A DNA stretch of 46,706 bases from Rhodobacteraceae bacterium HLUCCO18. Its GTDB lineage: Bacteria; Pseudomonadota; Alphaproteobacteria; Rhodobacterales; Rhodobacteraceae. Made by a program: the position numbers and the translations under genes. This document shows, one piece after another, positions 26,626 through 34,342 of this stretch (its first letter is position 1; every line of letters starts with the position of its first letter). The notes beneath the pieces are model-generated. The model saw only the letters and a program-made list of their open reading frames with translations, was not told where the DNA came from and did not search any database. The stretch is taken from the NCBI GenBank assembly GCA_001314805.1, contig LJSY01000033.1, forward strand, positions 1 through 46,706, written 5' to 3'.

Positions 26626-28098
26626 TTACTCCGCGGCAACGGGTTCATAGATGGCCGCCGGCAGGTCGTAGCCCCACTGGCGGAAACGTTCGGCGTAGTG
26701 CGAGCGGACGCCACAGGCCGTGAAATGGCCGATGATCTTTCCGTCCGGTCTCAGGCCCGTGCGCTGGAAGCGAAAGACCTCCTGCATCGAGATCACCTCG
26801 CCCTCCATGCCGGTCACCTCGGTGATCGACACCATGCGGCGCGAGCCGTCCTGAAGGCGGCTGGCCTGCACGATGAGGTTGACGGCCGAGGCGATCTGGG
26901 CGCGCACGGCCTTGATCGGCATCTCGATCCCGGACATCGCGACCATGTTCTCCAGACGCGAACAGGCGTCGCGGGCGGAGTTGGCGTGGATCGTGGTCAT
27001 CGACCCGTCATGGCCCGTGTTCATGGCCTGTAGCATGTCGATCACTTCCTCGCCGCGCGTCTCGCCGACGATGATGCGGTCGGGGCGCATCCGAAGTGCG
27101 TTCCTCAGACAGTCGCGCTGGGTGACCGCGCCCTTGCCCTCGACGTTCGGCGGGCGGCTTTCCATCCGGCCGACGTGGATCTGCTGAAGCTGAAGTTCCG
27201 CCGTGTCCTCGATCGTCAGCACGCGTTCCTTGTTGTCGATGAAGGACGACAGCGCGTTGAGCGTGGTCGTCTTGCCCGAACCGGTACCGCCCGAGACGAT
27301 GACGTTGAGGCGGGTCGAAACCGCGGCCTGCAGATAGGCCGCCATCTCCTCGGAGAAGGCGCCGAAACCCACCAGGTCGTCGATGCCCAGCTTCTCCTTC
27401 TTGAACTTACGAATGGAGACGAGGCTGCCGTCCACCGCTACCGGCGGAACCATGGCGTTGAAACGCGAGCCATCCTTGAGGCGGGCGTCCACATAGGGGT
27501 TCGATTCGTCGACCCGACGGCCCACGGCGGACACGATCTTGTCGATGATCCGCAAAAGGTGGCGTTCGTTCTTGAACCGCACATCGGTCAGTTCGAGGCG
27601 GCCGTTGCGTTCCACGAAGATACGATTGGGACCATTGACGAGGATGTCGTTGACCGTCTCGTCCTTGAGAAGCGGCTCGAGCGGACCGAGGCCCGTCACC
27701 TCGTCGAACAACTCGACGTTGAGCATCTGGCGGTCTTCGCGGTTCAGGACCACGCCCATCTCCGCCATCTGTTCGCTGGTGATGGCGTTGATTTCCGCGC
27801 GAAGTTCGCTTTCCTTGGCCGACTCGAGCGCCGAGAGGTTCAGGTTGTCGAGCAGACGGTTGTGCATCTCGGTCTTGAGTTCGTCGAGACGCTGCCGGCG
27901 CTTGGCCTCTTTCTCGTCACTGACGCCGATCTCGGCCTTCGGAACGGCCTCGAGTTCCTGCGCACGGCGTGTGGCCTTGGGTGCCTCGCCCGGCCCGGCG
28001 GACGTGTTCGACGTTTCGGCCGACGCCTTGGGAGCAACCTTCGGCTCGGGGGCCACCGTGTCGGACTTGGCGTCGGTCTTGCGATACTTCGAAAACAT
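26626..28098 (-). CDS. cpaF: Tad pilus assembly ATPase CpaF/TadA
   Basis: CpaF (490 aa) is the secretion ATPase that powers Flp pilus extension and possibly retraction. After a low-complexity N-terminus (about 1-60) comes the conserved N-domain and the ATPase core. The core has Walker [15 protein letters not shown] near residue 269, the Asp box region, and Walker B/His box [20 protein letters not shown] followed by [20 protein letters not shown]. It sits 14 nt after cpaE. Confidence 0.95.
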   Translation of the reverse strand: MFSKYRKTDAKSDTVAPEPKVAPKASAETSNTSAGPGEAPKATRRAQELEAVPKAEIGVSDEKEAKRRQRLDELKTEMHNRLLDNLNLSALESAKESELRAEINAITSEQMAEMGVVLNREDRQMLNVELFDEVTGLGPLEPLLKDETVNDILVNGPNRIFVERNGRLELTDVRFKNERHLLRIIDKIVSAVGRRVDESNPYVDARLKDGSRFNAMVPPVAVDGSLVSIRKFKKEKLGIDDLVGFGAFSEEMAAYLQAAVSTRLNVIVSGGTGSGKTTTLNALSSFIDNKERVLTIEDTAELQLQQIHVGRMESRPPNVEGKGAVTQRDCLRNALRMRPDRIIVGETRGEEVIDMLQAMNTGHDGSMTTIHANSARDACSRLENMVAMSGIEMPIKAVRAQIASAVNLIVQASRLQDGSRRMVSITEVTGMEGEVISMQEVFRFQRTGLRPDGKIIGHFTACGVRSHYAERFRQWGYDLPAAIYEPVAAE

Positions 28099-28112
28099 TG
28101 CGGTGCTCCGGC

Positions 28113-29372
28113 TTACTTGGCTGCAGTCGCGTCAGCGCTCATCGCCTGATGCAGGCCCAGCGCCAGCTTCGCGATTTCCTTGCGCAACGGGTTCTTGCGG
28201 GCGGCTTCGGCGAGTGGCTGGCCGTTGTCGCCGGCCTCCTGCACGGCCTTGCCACCATCGGGGAGGAGGGTCTTGATCTCCACGCTGAGGCTTTCGGCCA
28301 GCTTCTTGACGCGGCTCTTTCCGGTCAGGTCCATGCCTCCGGGGGCACGGTTCATGACGTACTGGATCTTCTCCAGCGGCAGGTCCTCGGCCCTGAGCGC
28401 CTTGATGAAGCGCATCGCGTCCTGCGCCGAGCGCAGGTCAAGCTCCAGCGTGGCGAAGAAGATGTCTGCGCGGTTCAGTACCGCCTCGCTCCAGACGACG
28501 AGCGTGCGCGGCATTTCCACGATCACGATGTCGAAGCACTGCTGCGCCAGGTCGAGGATCGCGTTGAGTTCGTTCGCGCTCATGATGTCGAGCGGCACGA
28601 TCTCGGGCGGCGAGGTAAAGACCGACAGCTTGTCGCCATAGGTCACCAGCGCCTGCCGGAAGGAGTCGACATCCATCGTTTCGGCTTCCTGAAGGAATTC
28701 CAGAACGATCTCGCGGCGCGGCAGGTCGAGATAGGTCGCCACGGTGCCGAACTGCAGATCGAAATCGATCAGGCAGACGCTCGGCGCCTTCTTCTTGTCG
28801 ATATTGGCCAGTTCCCAGGCGAGGTTCACGGCCAGCGTCGTCGCCCCCGTGCCGCCCGCGAGGTTCTGAACCGCGAAGATCGCGCCCTTGCCGCCCATGG
28901 TGGGCTTGGCGGTGACCGGGCCTTCCGCGCTCGGCGTGCCCGCCGCGGCGTCGGCGGCGAGTTTCCTGATCCGCTCGACGGCATCGTGAAGCGCGCCATC
29001 CGACAGCGGATAGGGCAGGAAGTCGTCGGCCCCGAGCTTCAGGAGCTGGTGCAGCGTGCCCGGCGAGACCGAATCGGCGACGATGATCACCCGCGTGCCG
29101 CGCAGCTTGGCGGTGCGGATCAGCTCGCCCAGCATGCCGACATCGGCTTCGTCATCGGTCGTGATGGCCAGCGCGATGAACACCAGTTCATCGGCCTCCG
29201 GCTGGCCCAGGAAAGCGCGCGCCTCGTCAAAGCCCAGATCGCCCCAGCCTTCGCCAAGCTCGGCTTCCATGTCCTCGATCAGAAGGTCGAAGCGATGCAC
29301 ATTGCGCGAGACAGTGCAGGCGACGATGGCCGATGGCTCGGATTCGGATTGCAGGGCAAGTCCGCTACTCAT
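28113..29372 (-). CDS. cpaE: Tad pilus localisation protein CpaE/TadZ
   Basis: CpaE (419 aa) is a MinD/ParA-like protein that places the Tad machine, usually at a pole. An N-terminal receiver-like domain (about 15-145) is followed by an ATPase-like domain. Its P-loop reads LAGGTGATTLAVNLAWELAN and so lacks the usual KGGxGKT lysines; VCLIDFDLQFGTVATYLDL matches the Walker A' partner strand. Atypical P-loops are known in TadZ proteins. It begins a gene cluster 277 nt after the OmpA-like gene, beyond a terminator. Confidence 0.92.
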   Translation of the reverse strand: MSSGLALQSESEPSAIVACTVSRNVHRFDLLIEDMEAELGEGWGDLGFDEARAFLGQPEADELVFIALAITTDDEADVGMLGELIRTAKLRGTRVIIVADSVSPGTLHQLLKLGADDFLPYPLSDGALHDAVERIRKLAADAAAGTPSAEGPVTAKPTMGGKGAIFAVQNLAGGTGATTLAVNLAWELANIDKKKAPSVCLIDFDLQFGTVATYLDLPRREIVLEFLQEAETMDVDSFRQALVTYGDKLSVFTSPPEIVPLDIMSANELNAILDLAQQCFDIVIVEMPRTLVVWSEAVLNRADIFFATLELDLRSAQDAMRFIKALRAEDLPLEKIQYVMNRAPGGMDLTGKSRVKKLAESLSVEIKTLLPDGGKAVQEAGDNGQPLAEAARKNPLRKEIAKLALGLHQAMSADATAAK

Positions 29373-29596
29373 TCCTCATTCCCCACGTTGTCCCGATCGG
29401 TCGGGTGGTGATGTCATGGCGGGCGACGCGGTCGTCACCCGGGCGCGGGCCGCGCATGACTTGCCCAAAGGCCGCCCCACGCATCGCACCGCCGGCGAAG
29501 GTGCCCATAGAAAAGGGCAACAATAGGACCAAAAAGCGGGATTACGTTTACGTTGGGAGGGTATTTCGCCGACCTGCGACAGGCCTGCCGCCAATG

Positions 29597-29623
29597 AAAA
29601 AGGGCCCGCGAAACGGGCCCTTT
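29597..29623 (-). terminator. Terminator after the cpaC-OmpA unit
   Basis: Read on the minus strand, a 10-bp stem (AAAGGGCCCG with CGGGCCCTTT) encloses 5 nt and is followed by T residues. It lies 27-53 nt beyond the stop of the OmpA-like lipoprotein gene. It separates that unit from cpaE, so cpaE-cpaF-tadBC is probably transcribed from its own promoter in 29373-29596. Confidence 0.85.
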
Positions 29624-29649
29624 CGACGTGATGCAGTGATGGCGTGGGC

Positions 29650-30300
29650 CTATTCGCCGCCTCCGCCGCCGACATAGGCGCGGTAGACGATCCGGGCATA
29701 TTCGCCGTCCAGCACCAGCGGGTGGGACTGTACGAAGCCGGTCACCTCGGTCACGGTGCGGCGGTTGCGCCGTTCTTCCATCTCCGTGGGCACGACGGGC
29801 TCAAGCTCGCCGCGCGACACCAGCGCCTGAAGCCGCGAGCGGTCCACGCCCTGGCTGATGATGTAATTCACCGCCGCACGCGCACGGCGCAGGCCGAGGC
29901 GTTCGTTGTAGGCCCGGCTGCCGACAAGGTCGGTATGGCCGTAGACTGTGAAGCGCACCTCGGGGAAGTGCCGGATGAACGCCGCCTGTTCACGCAGGAT
30001 CGCGCGCGCCTGCTCGTCGAGTTCGGCGGAGTTGAAGGCGAAGTTGATCGTGGTCGGCACCGTCTCGGCGAAACGGTCCCCCAGCACCTCGGCGTAGGAA
30101 AGCTCGCCGTTGTGCAGCATGATGTTGGTCATGGTCGGGTTGCCGAAGTTGCCTTCGTCGAGGTTCGAGCCCAGAGGCTGCGTGACGTCGAAGAGGTCCT
30201 CGCAGCCGGCAAGCGTCATCGTCAGGCCGAGCGCCAGGCCACCCGCGACGATGCGCTGGCGGAGCCGGGAACCGGGGTGGGTCATGGTTGCAGTCCGCAT
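29650..30300 (-). CDS. OmpA-family lipoprotein of the tad locus
   Basis: This 216-aa lipoprotein has the lipobox LAGC ahead of EDLFDVTQPLG. A C-terminal OmpA/Pal-like peptidoglycan-binding domain covers about 90-180 (INFAFNSAELDEQARAIL, FTVYGHTDLVGSRAYNERLG). Such proteins follow the secretin gene in alphaproteobacterial tad loci and probably anchor the secretin to the cell wall. ATG 30300 is chosen because GAGGAG lies 7 nt before it. ATG 30315, overlapping the cpaC stop as ATGA, and ATG 30285 are alternatives. Confidence 0.85.
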   Translation of the reverse strand: MRTATMTHPGSRLRQRIVAGGLALGLTMTLAGCEDLFDVTQPLGSNLDEGNFGNPTMTNIMLHNGELSYAEVLGDRFAETVPTTINFAFNSAELDEQARAILREQAAFIRHFPEVRFTVYGHTDLVGSRAYNERLGLRRARAAVNYIISQGVDRSRLQALVSRGELEPVVPTEMEERRNRRTVTEVTGFVQSHPLVLDGEYARIVYRAYVGGGGGE

Positions 30301-30311
30301 CGTTCCGCTCC

Positions 30312-31694
30312 TCATTCCATCACGTAGCCGTAGGACCCGCTGAAATCCTGGTCCGCCACATCGCCTGCTGCCGTGCCCTGACGCGGGCGACCCGTGGTGC
30401 GGCCGTGCAGGAACAGGTCGGCCTCGGTCGGGATCGTGACGCGGTCGGTGGGCAGGGCCAGCGCCTCGCCGCGGACCGGGTTCACGAGGTGGGCCGTGAC
30501 GATGACCACAAGCTCGGTCTGCTGGCGCGAGTAGTTCGCCGAGCGGAACAGCGCACCGAGAACCGGCAGGTCGCCGAGCCACGGGACCTGGCCGATAGAG
30601 TCGCGAAAGTCGTCCTGCAGGAGGCCCGCGATCGCGAAGCTCTCGCCGTCGCGAAGCTCGACGGTGGTGCCTGCACGACGCGTGTTCAGCACCGGAATGT
30701 TCGTTCCGGGTTGGATTTCGCCGATCGAGGAAACCTCCGCAGTGAGGTTCAGGTTGATGATTTCGCCTTCCACGACCGTTGGCGTGAAGTTCATGTTTAC
30801 ACCGAAGGGCTTGAACTCGACGCCGATCCCATCCTCGCCCTGCACCGGGATCGGGTATTCGCCGCCGGCGAGGAATTCAGCTGTCTGACCCGAAAGGGCT
30901 GACAGGTTCGGCTCTGCGAGCGTCCGCACCATGCCGTTCGTTTCGAGGGCCTCCAGAAGGAGCCCGATCTGGAGAGATCCCGACCCGAAGGCGATGGAAA
31001 GTGCGCCGTTCCGGTTGTCCAATCCGTCAGGGACGATCGTCGGTACGCCGGTCGGGTTGGTGTTTGCCAGGCCGTTCGATCCGAATATCGCATCGTTGTT
31101 GCCGATGTTCAGCGACGACGAAAGCTCCTGCCGCACGCTGCGCTGCATTTCGGCGAAGCGGACCTGCAGCATCACCTGCTGGGTGCCGCCCACCTGCATC
31201 ATGTTCGACACGCCGCCCGGGGTGTAGCGTTCGGCAAGCTGCATGGCCCGGTCGACCGCCTGAAGCGAGCTGACGGTGCCCGACAGGACGATCCCGTCAT
31301 TGGCGGTGCGCACCTCGACCGCTTCGCCGGGAAGGATCTCTCCCAGACGTTCGCGCAGCTCGGCGACATCGGGCACCACCTGGATCTCGACGTTGGCGAT
31401 CAGCGAACCCTCGGCGGAGAGCAGCGTCATCGTCGTCCGCCCCGGGGCGCGCCCGAGGATGTAGATCGACCGCTCCGACAGGGTGGCGATATCCGCGATT
31501 GCGGGGTTGGCGACCGAAAGCTCGGCAAAGAGCATGTCGCTCTCGACCACCACCGCCCGGTTCATGGGCACCCGCAGGGTGGCCGACGTCTCACCTTCGA
31601 GAACGCGCAGGGTCTGTGCCGTAACCGGCGTTCCCTGCGAAAAGACCGCTCCAAGCCCGATGGCTGCGGCGGCCAGGATTCGTGTCATACGCAT
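30312..31694 (-). CDS. cpaC: Tad pilus secretin CpaC/RcpA
   Basis: CpaC (460 aa) forms the outer-membrane channel for the Flp pilus. A signal peptide ends near residue 25 (TPVTAQT). The N-terminal pilus/BON-like domains (RVPMNRAVVVESDMLFAELS, ERSIYILGRAPGRTTMTLLS) are followed by the secretin domain with LAEPNLSALSGQTAEFLAGG and a VPWLGDLPVLGALFRS motif near the end. ATG 31694 is preferred over the longer frame. ATG 31688 is also possible. Confidence 0.94.
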   Translation of the reverse strand: MRMTRILAAAAIGLGAVFSQGTPVTAQTLRVLEGETSATLRVPMNRAVVVESDMLFAELSVANPAIADIATLSERSIYILGRAPGRTTMTLLSAEGSLIANVEIQVVPDVAELRERLGEILPGEAVEVRTANDGIVLSGTVSSLQAVDRAMQLAERYTPGGVSNMMQVGGTQQVMLQVRFAEMQRSVRQELSSSLNIGNNDAIFGSNGLANTNPTGVPTIVPDGLDNRNGALSIAFGSGSLQIGLLLEALETNGMVRTLAEPNLSALSGQTAEFLAGGEYPIPVQGEDGIGVEFKPFGVNMNFTPTVVEGEIINLNLTAEVSSIGEIQPGTNIPVLNTRRAGTTVELRDGESFAIAGLLQDDFRDSIGQVPWLGDLPVLGALFRSANYSRQQTELVVIVTAHLVNPVRGEALALPTDRVTIPTEADLFLHGRTTGRPRQGTAAGDVADQDFSGSYGYVME

Positions 31695-31747
31695 GATAAT
31701 CCTGCCTCTATGCCTCTGTTCGGGCGTTGTCCGAATGGCCGCCCGTT

Positions 31748-31879
31748 TTGTCCACAGTGACTGAAAACTAGTTTTCGCGCAATATTCCGTATGTTGCGAG
31801 GCTTTCTTTATGTGTTGATTCGACAACGCATAAGGTTATCCACAGACAGATCTCGCGGTCGGCCGGGGGGTTTTCCACA
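31748..31879 (-). promoter_or_regulatory. cpaC upstream region with DnaA-box-like sites and a palindrome
   Basis: The 279-nt gap between cpaB and cpaC is relatively AT-rich near 31740-31850 and probably holds the cpaC promoter. TTATCCACA at 31836-31844 is a perfect DnaA box. TTTTCCACA at 31871-31879 fits the relaxed TTWTNCACA consensus, and TTGTCCACA at 31748-31756 differs by one base. All three are in the same orientation. A 14-bp palindrome GAAAACTAGTTTTC lies at 31763-31776. Binding is not shown. Confidence 0.45.
31763..31776. repeat. Palindrome GAAAACTAGTTTTC upstream of cpaC
   Basis: This perfect 14-bp palindrome lies about 70 nt upstream of the cpaC start. It has the same GAAAACT/AGTTTTC arms as the palindromes at 2003-2020, 21036-21055 and 21059-21078, but its arms meet directly at CTAG. 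Here it lies in a probable promoter rather than after a gene, so it may be an operator. Confidence 0.6.
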
Positions 31880-31882
31880 AGG

Positions 31883-31921
31883 AAACGCCCCGAAACGGGA
31901 TGAAACCGTATCGGGGCGTTT
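31883..31921 (-). terminator. Hairpin after cpaB, probable terminator
   Basis: An 11-bp outer stem (AAACGCCCCGA at 31883-31893 with TCGGGGCGTTT at 31911-31921) encloses an inner ACGG/CCGT stem. On the minus strand it begins 53 nt after the cpaB stop and ends in TTT. It may stop or reduce transcription from cpaB into cpaC. The symmetrical A/T ends would also let it work on the plus strand. Confidence 0.65.
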
Positions 31922-31973
31922 TGGTCTTGCACGTGGTTGCGGCCGGTTTTGCCGCTTCCGGGCGTGGCGCGGA

Positions 31974-32798
31974 TCAGTTGGTGCAGGGCACCTGAGTGAC
32001 GATCACCTCACCGCCGCGGCGCGCGCGCACGGTGCAGATTTCCGGCGCGGTGTTCTGGACGATTTCCTCGGCCCCCAGAAGCTCGCTTGTGGAAATCTCC
32101 ACCGAATCGGAAATCGTTTCGTCGGACACACCGACCAGCGCCAGCGTCAGGCTGCCGCTGGCCTGGGCCTGCGTCAGCGCCCCGATATCGGAGGGGGCCG
32201 CCGTGACGGTGATCGTGCGCGCAACGGTCGGATTGTTGCGGTCCTCGTCGGTGATCTGGTCGATCGCGATGATCTGCACGTTGGACCGGATCAGTCGCGT
32301 GATGCGGTCGCCGTCGCGACCGGCGCCGGTCCAGTAGACGTCCACGCGGTCGCCCGGACGCAGGAAGCCCGACACGCCGGAGGTCACGTCGACCCGCAGG
32401 GCGAGTGCCCGCATCCCGTTCTCGAGCCGCGAGGCGACGCCGGCATCCTCGCCGGGCGCGGTGACCTTGGAGATCAGCACCGGCTCGTCGGCCTCCATCA
32501 CGCGAAGCGCGATCCGCGGCTCGTCCGAACCCGACGGAAACAGCTCTTCCATGCTCGTGAACGCGCCGAAGGGCACGTGATCGGCAGGCCAGCGAATGGC
32601 CTTCACATCGCCTTGCCGAATCGGTTCGCCGTAGCGGACCTGCCGCGTGACGACGAAGACGTCGGTGGTGGGAACGATGGCGTCACGCTGCTCGGCGATC
32701 GCGGTCTGGTACTGGTCGAAACGGTCCATCGCCACGGACACCGCGAACGCGGCGAGCCCGACACCGGCAATCAGGACCAACACGAAAATGATACGCAT
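31974..32798 (-). CDS. cpaB: Tad pilus assembly protein CpaB/RcpC
   Basis: CpaB (274 aa) has an N-terminal membrane anchor (MRIIFVLVLIAGVGLAAFAV) and a SAF domain at about 45-110 (VVTRQVRYGEPIRQGDVKAI). The CpaB C-terminal domain follows (SGVSGFLRPGDRVDVYWTGA, TLALVGVSDETISDSVEIST). It is needed for stability of the secretin complex in studied Tad systems. It lies between the first pilin and cpaC. Confidence 0.92.
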   Translation of the reverse strand: MRIIFVLVLIAGVGLAAFAVSVAMDRFDQYQTAIAEQRDAIVPTTDVFVVTRQVRYGEPIRQGDVKAIRWPADHVPFGAFTSMEELFPSGSDEPRIALRVMEADEPVLISKVTAPGEDAGVASRLENGMRALALRVDVTSGVSGFLRPGDRVDVYWTGAGRDGDRITRLIRSNVQIIAIDQITDEDRNNPTVARTITVTAAPSDIGALTQAQASGSLTLALVGVSDETISDSVEISTSELLGAEEIVQNTAPEICTVRARRGGEVIVTQVPCTN

Positions 32799-33010
32799 CT
32801 CGGCATCCTCACTTTTCTGTTCAGGCCGCGTGCGGCCCCTGAAGGATGCCGGCGCCCCGAAGAACGCACGTCACCCTCACCCATCGGCGAGCATTTGCCG
32901 ACAAATCTGGCAAAATTTTGGTGGTGGCCGGAAATTCATGAGCCCGGAGTGGTGCGGCCCCGGTGGTGTGCCAGGGCCGCAACGCCCGCAAGCTGCGGAC
33001 GCTATCTCCT

Positions 33011-33241
33011 TCATTCGATCCCGTCGGCCGCCTGCTGGTTGGAGTTTTCGAAGGGATCGCTCAGCGGGTCGGTGTTGGAGAGCGTGTCGGAAATGTTGCC
33101 CGACAGGCTCTCGATGCCGCCCGAGACGACGCTCATGACCGCAAGGCCGAGCCCCACGATGGCGGCAGTCAGAACCACCCAGTCGACGGTGACGGCGCCG
33201 GATTCGTCCGACAGAAAGGTATTGAACTTCGAAAAGGCCAT
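33011..33241 (-). CDS. flp: Flp-family type IVb pilin 1
   Basis: This 76-aa prepilin has a short leader and the sequence ESGAVTVDWVVLTAAIVGLG. The hydrophobic N-terminal helix continues to about residue 40. The expected peptidase site is after the Gly of ESG. The usual Flp Glu-Tyr pair at mature +5/+6 is replaced by Asp-Trp. The tail repeats short S/T-D-P motifs (NTDPLSDPFENSN). A good CAGGAG stands 7 nt before ATG 33241. It is a paralogue of the 64-aa pilin at 33732-33926, with 12 extra C-terminal residues. Confidence 0.9.
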   Translation of the reverse strand: MAFSKFNTFLSDESGAVTVDWVVLTAAIVGLGLAVMSVVSGGIESLSGNISDTLSNTDPLSDPFENSNQQAADGIE

Positions 33242-33731
33242 GAGAGCACTCCTGATGCTTTGGTGGCATGAAAAAAGACGACCCGTCTGGCACCGTGTCG
33301 TGCGTCCGGACGGACGACGGGCTTTGCCTGGTTCAGGGGACAGGTCGGGCCGAGTGCGTTCTGCACCAGCGCGTCTAGGCGCGCATGGACATAAGGCCAC
33401 GGCCCGGGGCAGGAATGTGGCTTGGGAACGTCGGCAAGCGCCCGTTTCGTTCCAAGTCGCTTCGAATGGGAATCGTCTTCGCCCCATGCGCGCGCTTCAG
33501 GACGGGACCTGGGGTTGGAAGGCGGAAATGCCGCCTCGGGCGAGGCGGCTTCTTTCCTTCGGTCGCGGTCGCGCATGAGCGTTTCAATGGACCGTCGTCA
33601 GATACCGGTCATTGGCGGCAGTGTTGCCCCCAAAGAAGAAGGAGCCGCACAGTGCGATGCGGCTCCGTTCAAAGTTGCGTGTCTACGCCAGCAGTCGTTG
33701 GCGAGACATCCGTTCGGAAACCCGTAACGAC
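33242..33731. other. 490-bp gap between the two pilin genes
   Basis: No convincing gene is seen here; the open frames on both strands have the character of GC shadows. The gap holds the terminator-like hairpin of pilin 2 (33641-33666) and a second GC hairpin at 33530-33549. The latter has an 8-bp stem around GGGC and a plus-strand TTCTTTCC tail. The probable promoter and leader of pilin 1 lie between these and 33241. A small RNA on the plus strand ending at the 33530-33549 hairpin is conceivable but unproven. Confidence 0.5.
33632..33666 (-). terminator. Terminator after pilin 2
   Basis: On the minus strand, GGAGCCGCA (complement of 33658-33666) pairs with TGCGGCTCC (complement of 33641-33649) around 8 nt, followed by TTCTTCTTT. 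It begins 65 nt after the pilin 2 stop. It probably makes pilin 2 a single-gene transcript, as expected for an abundant major pilin. Confidence 0.75.
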
Positions 33732-33926
33732 TTACTCGTTGAACGGATCGGTCAGCGGATCGGTGTCGGTCAGCGTGTCCGAGATGTTGGTCGACAGGTC
33801 TTCGATACCGCCCGACACGACAGCCATGACGGCGAGGCCGAGGCCGACGATGGCCGCGGTCAGAACGACCCAGTCAACCGTGACGGCGCCGGATTCGGAT
33901 TTTGCAAAGCTCTTGATCATTTCCAT
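33732..33926 (-). CDS. flp: Flp-family type IVb pilin 2
   Basis: This 64-aa prepilin is nearly identical to pilin 1 through the hydrophobic core (ESGAVTVDWVVLTAAIVGLG, then LAVMAVVSGGIEDLS) and ends TDTDPLTDPFNE. It has the same Asp-Trp in place of Glu-Tyr. ATG 33926 is preferred, with GGAG about 8 nt upstream; ATG 33920 is an alternative. It is farthest upstream in the tad locus and followed by its own terminator, so it is the likelier major pilin. Confidence 0.9.
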   Translation of the reverse strand: MEMIKSFAKSESGAVTVDWVVLTAAIVGLGLAVMAVVSGGIEDLSTNISDTLTDTDPLTDPFNE

Positions 33927-34342
33927 TTCAGTCACTCCAGGAATAGGTCTTACGACGTGGTGGTATCCGGTCCCCGGGGGCACACTTGGGTGACGCCGCG
34001 TTCCGTGATGTCGAAAGGAATGCTGGAGGACTGGGGCGGGAATTGGGCGCTGAATTGAAATGAATTCGTTTTAATTTCTGCACAGCGCAGCCTTCCCTGT
34101 GGCAGCGTGGACAACCGCAGCGATCCGCACGCATTGGCCGTTTATCAAAGACAAACCCCCGATTCACGCAAGCGTTTCCGGGGTAGCGTGTGTGTGGCCG
34201 CGCCGCCAGCGGTTCGATACGATCGCTGCGCGGGGCCTTGTCAGGCGACCTTTGTGGCATCATCGTCCGGCGCAGAGGCGCGGATCCCTTGAACGATGCA
34301 CAGACATCGCGTGGGACTGCGGGAACGCGGGCAGGACAGGCG
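33927..34342. promoter_or_regulatory. Divergent regulatory region between pilin 2 and a lytic transglycosylase gene
   Basis: This 416-nt gap has no supported gene. It contains the most AT-rich stretch nearby (34050-34080). There GAATT occurs at 34040, 34052 and 34062 (spacing 12 and 10 nt), and GAATT at 34052-34056 with AATTC at 34063-34067 forms an inverted repeat. This is the likely promoter and activator region for pilin 2. A GANTC methylation site (GATTC) lies at 34161. No CtrA full site (TTAA-N7-TTAA) is seen. Confidence 0.5.

Noticed and set aside
31748-31879. Chromosome replication origin at the DnaA-box cluster
   Set aside because: No dnaA, hemE, parAB or other origin-linked genes are nearby, no long AT-rich unwinding element is seen, and three boxes are too few.
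33385-33993. Plus-strand gene across the pilin region (about 200 codons)
   Set aside because: It runs antisense through pilin 2, has no ribosome site and no protein-like composition.
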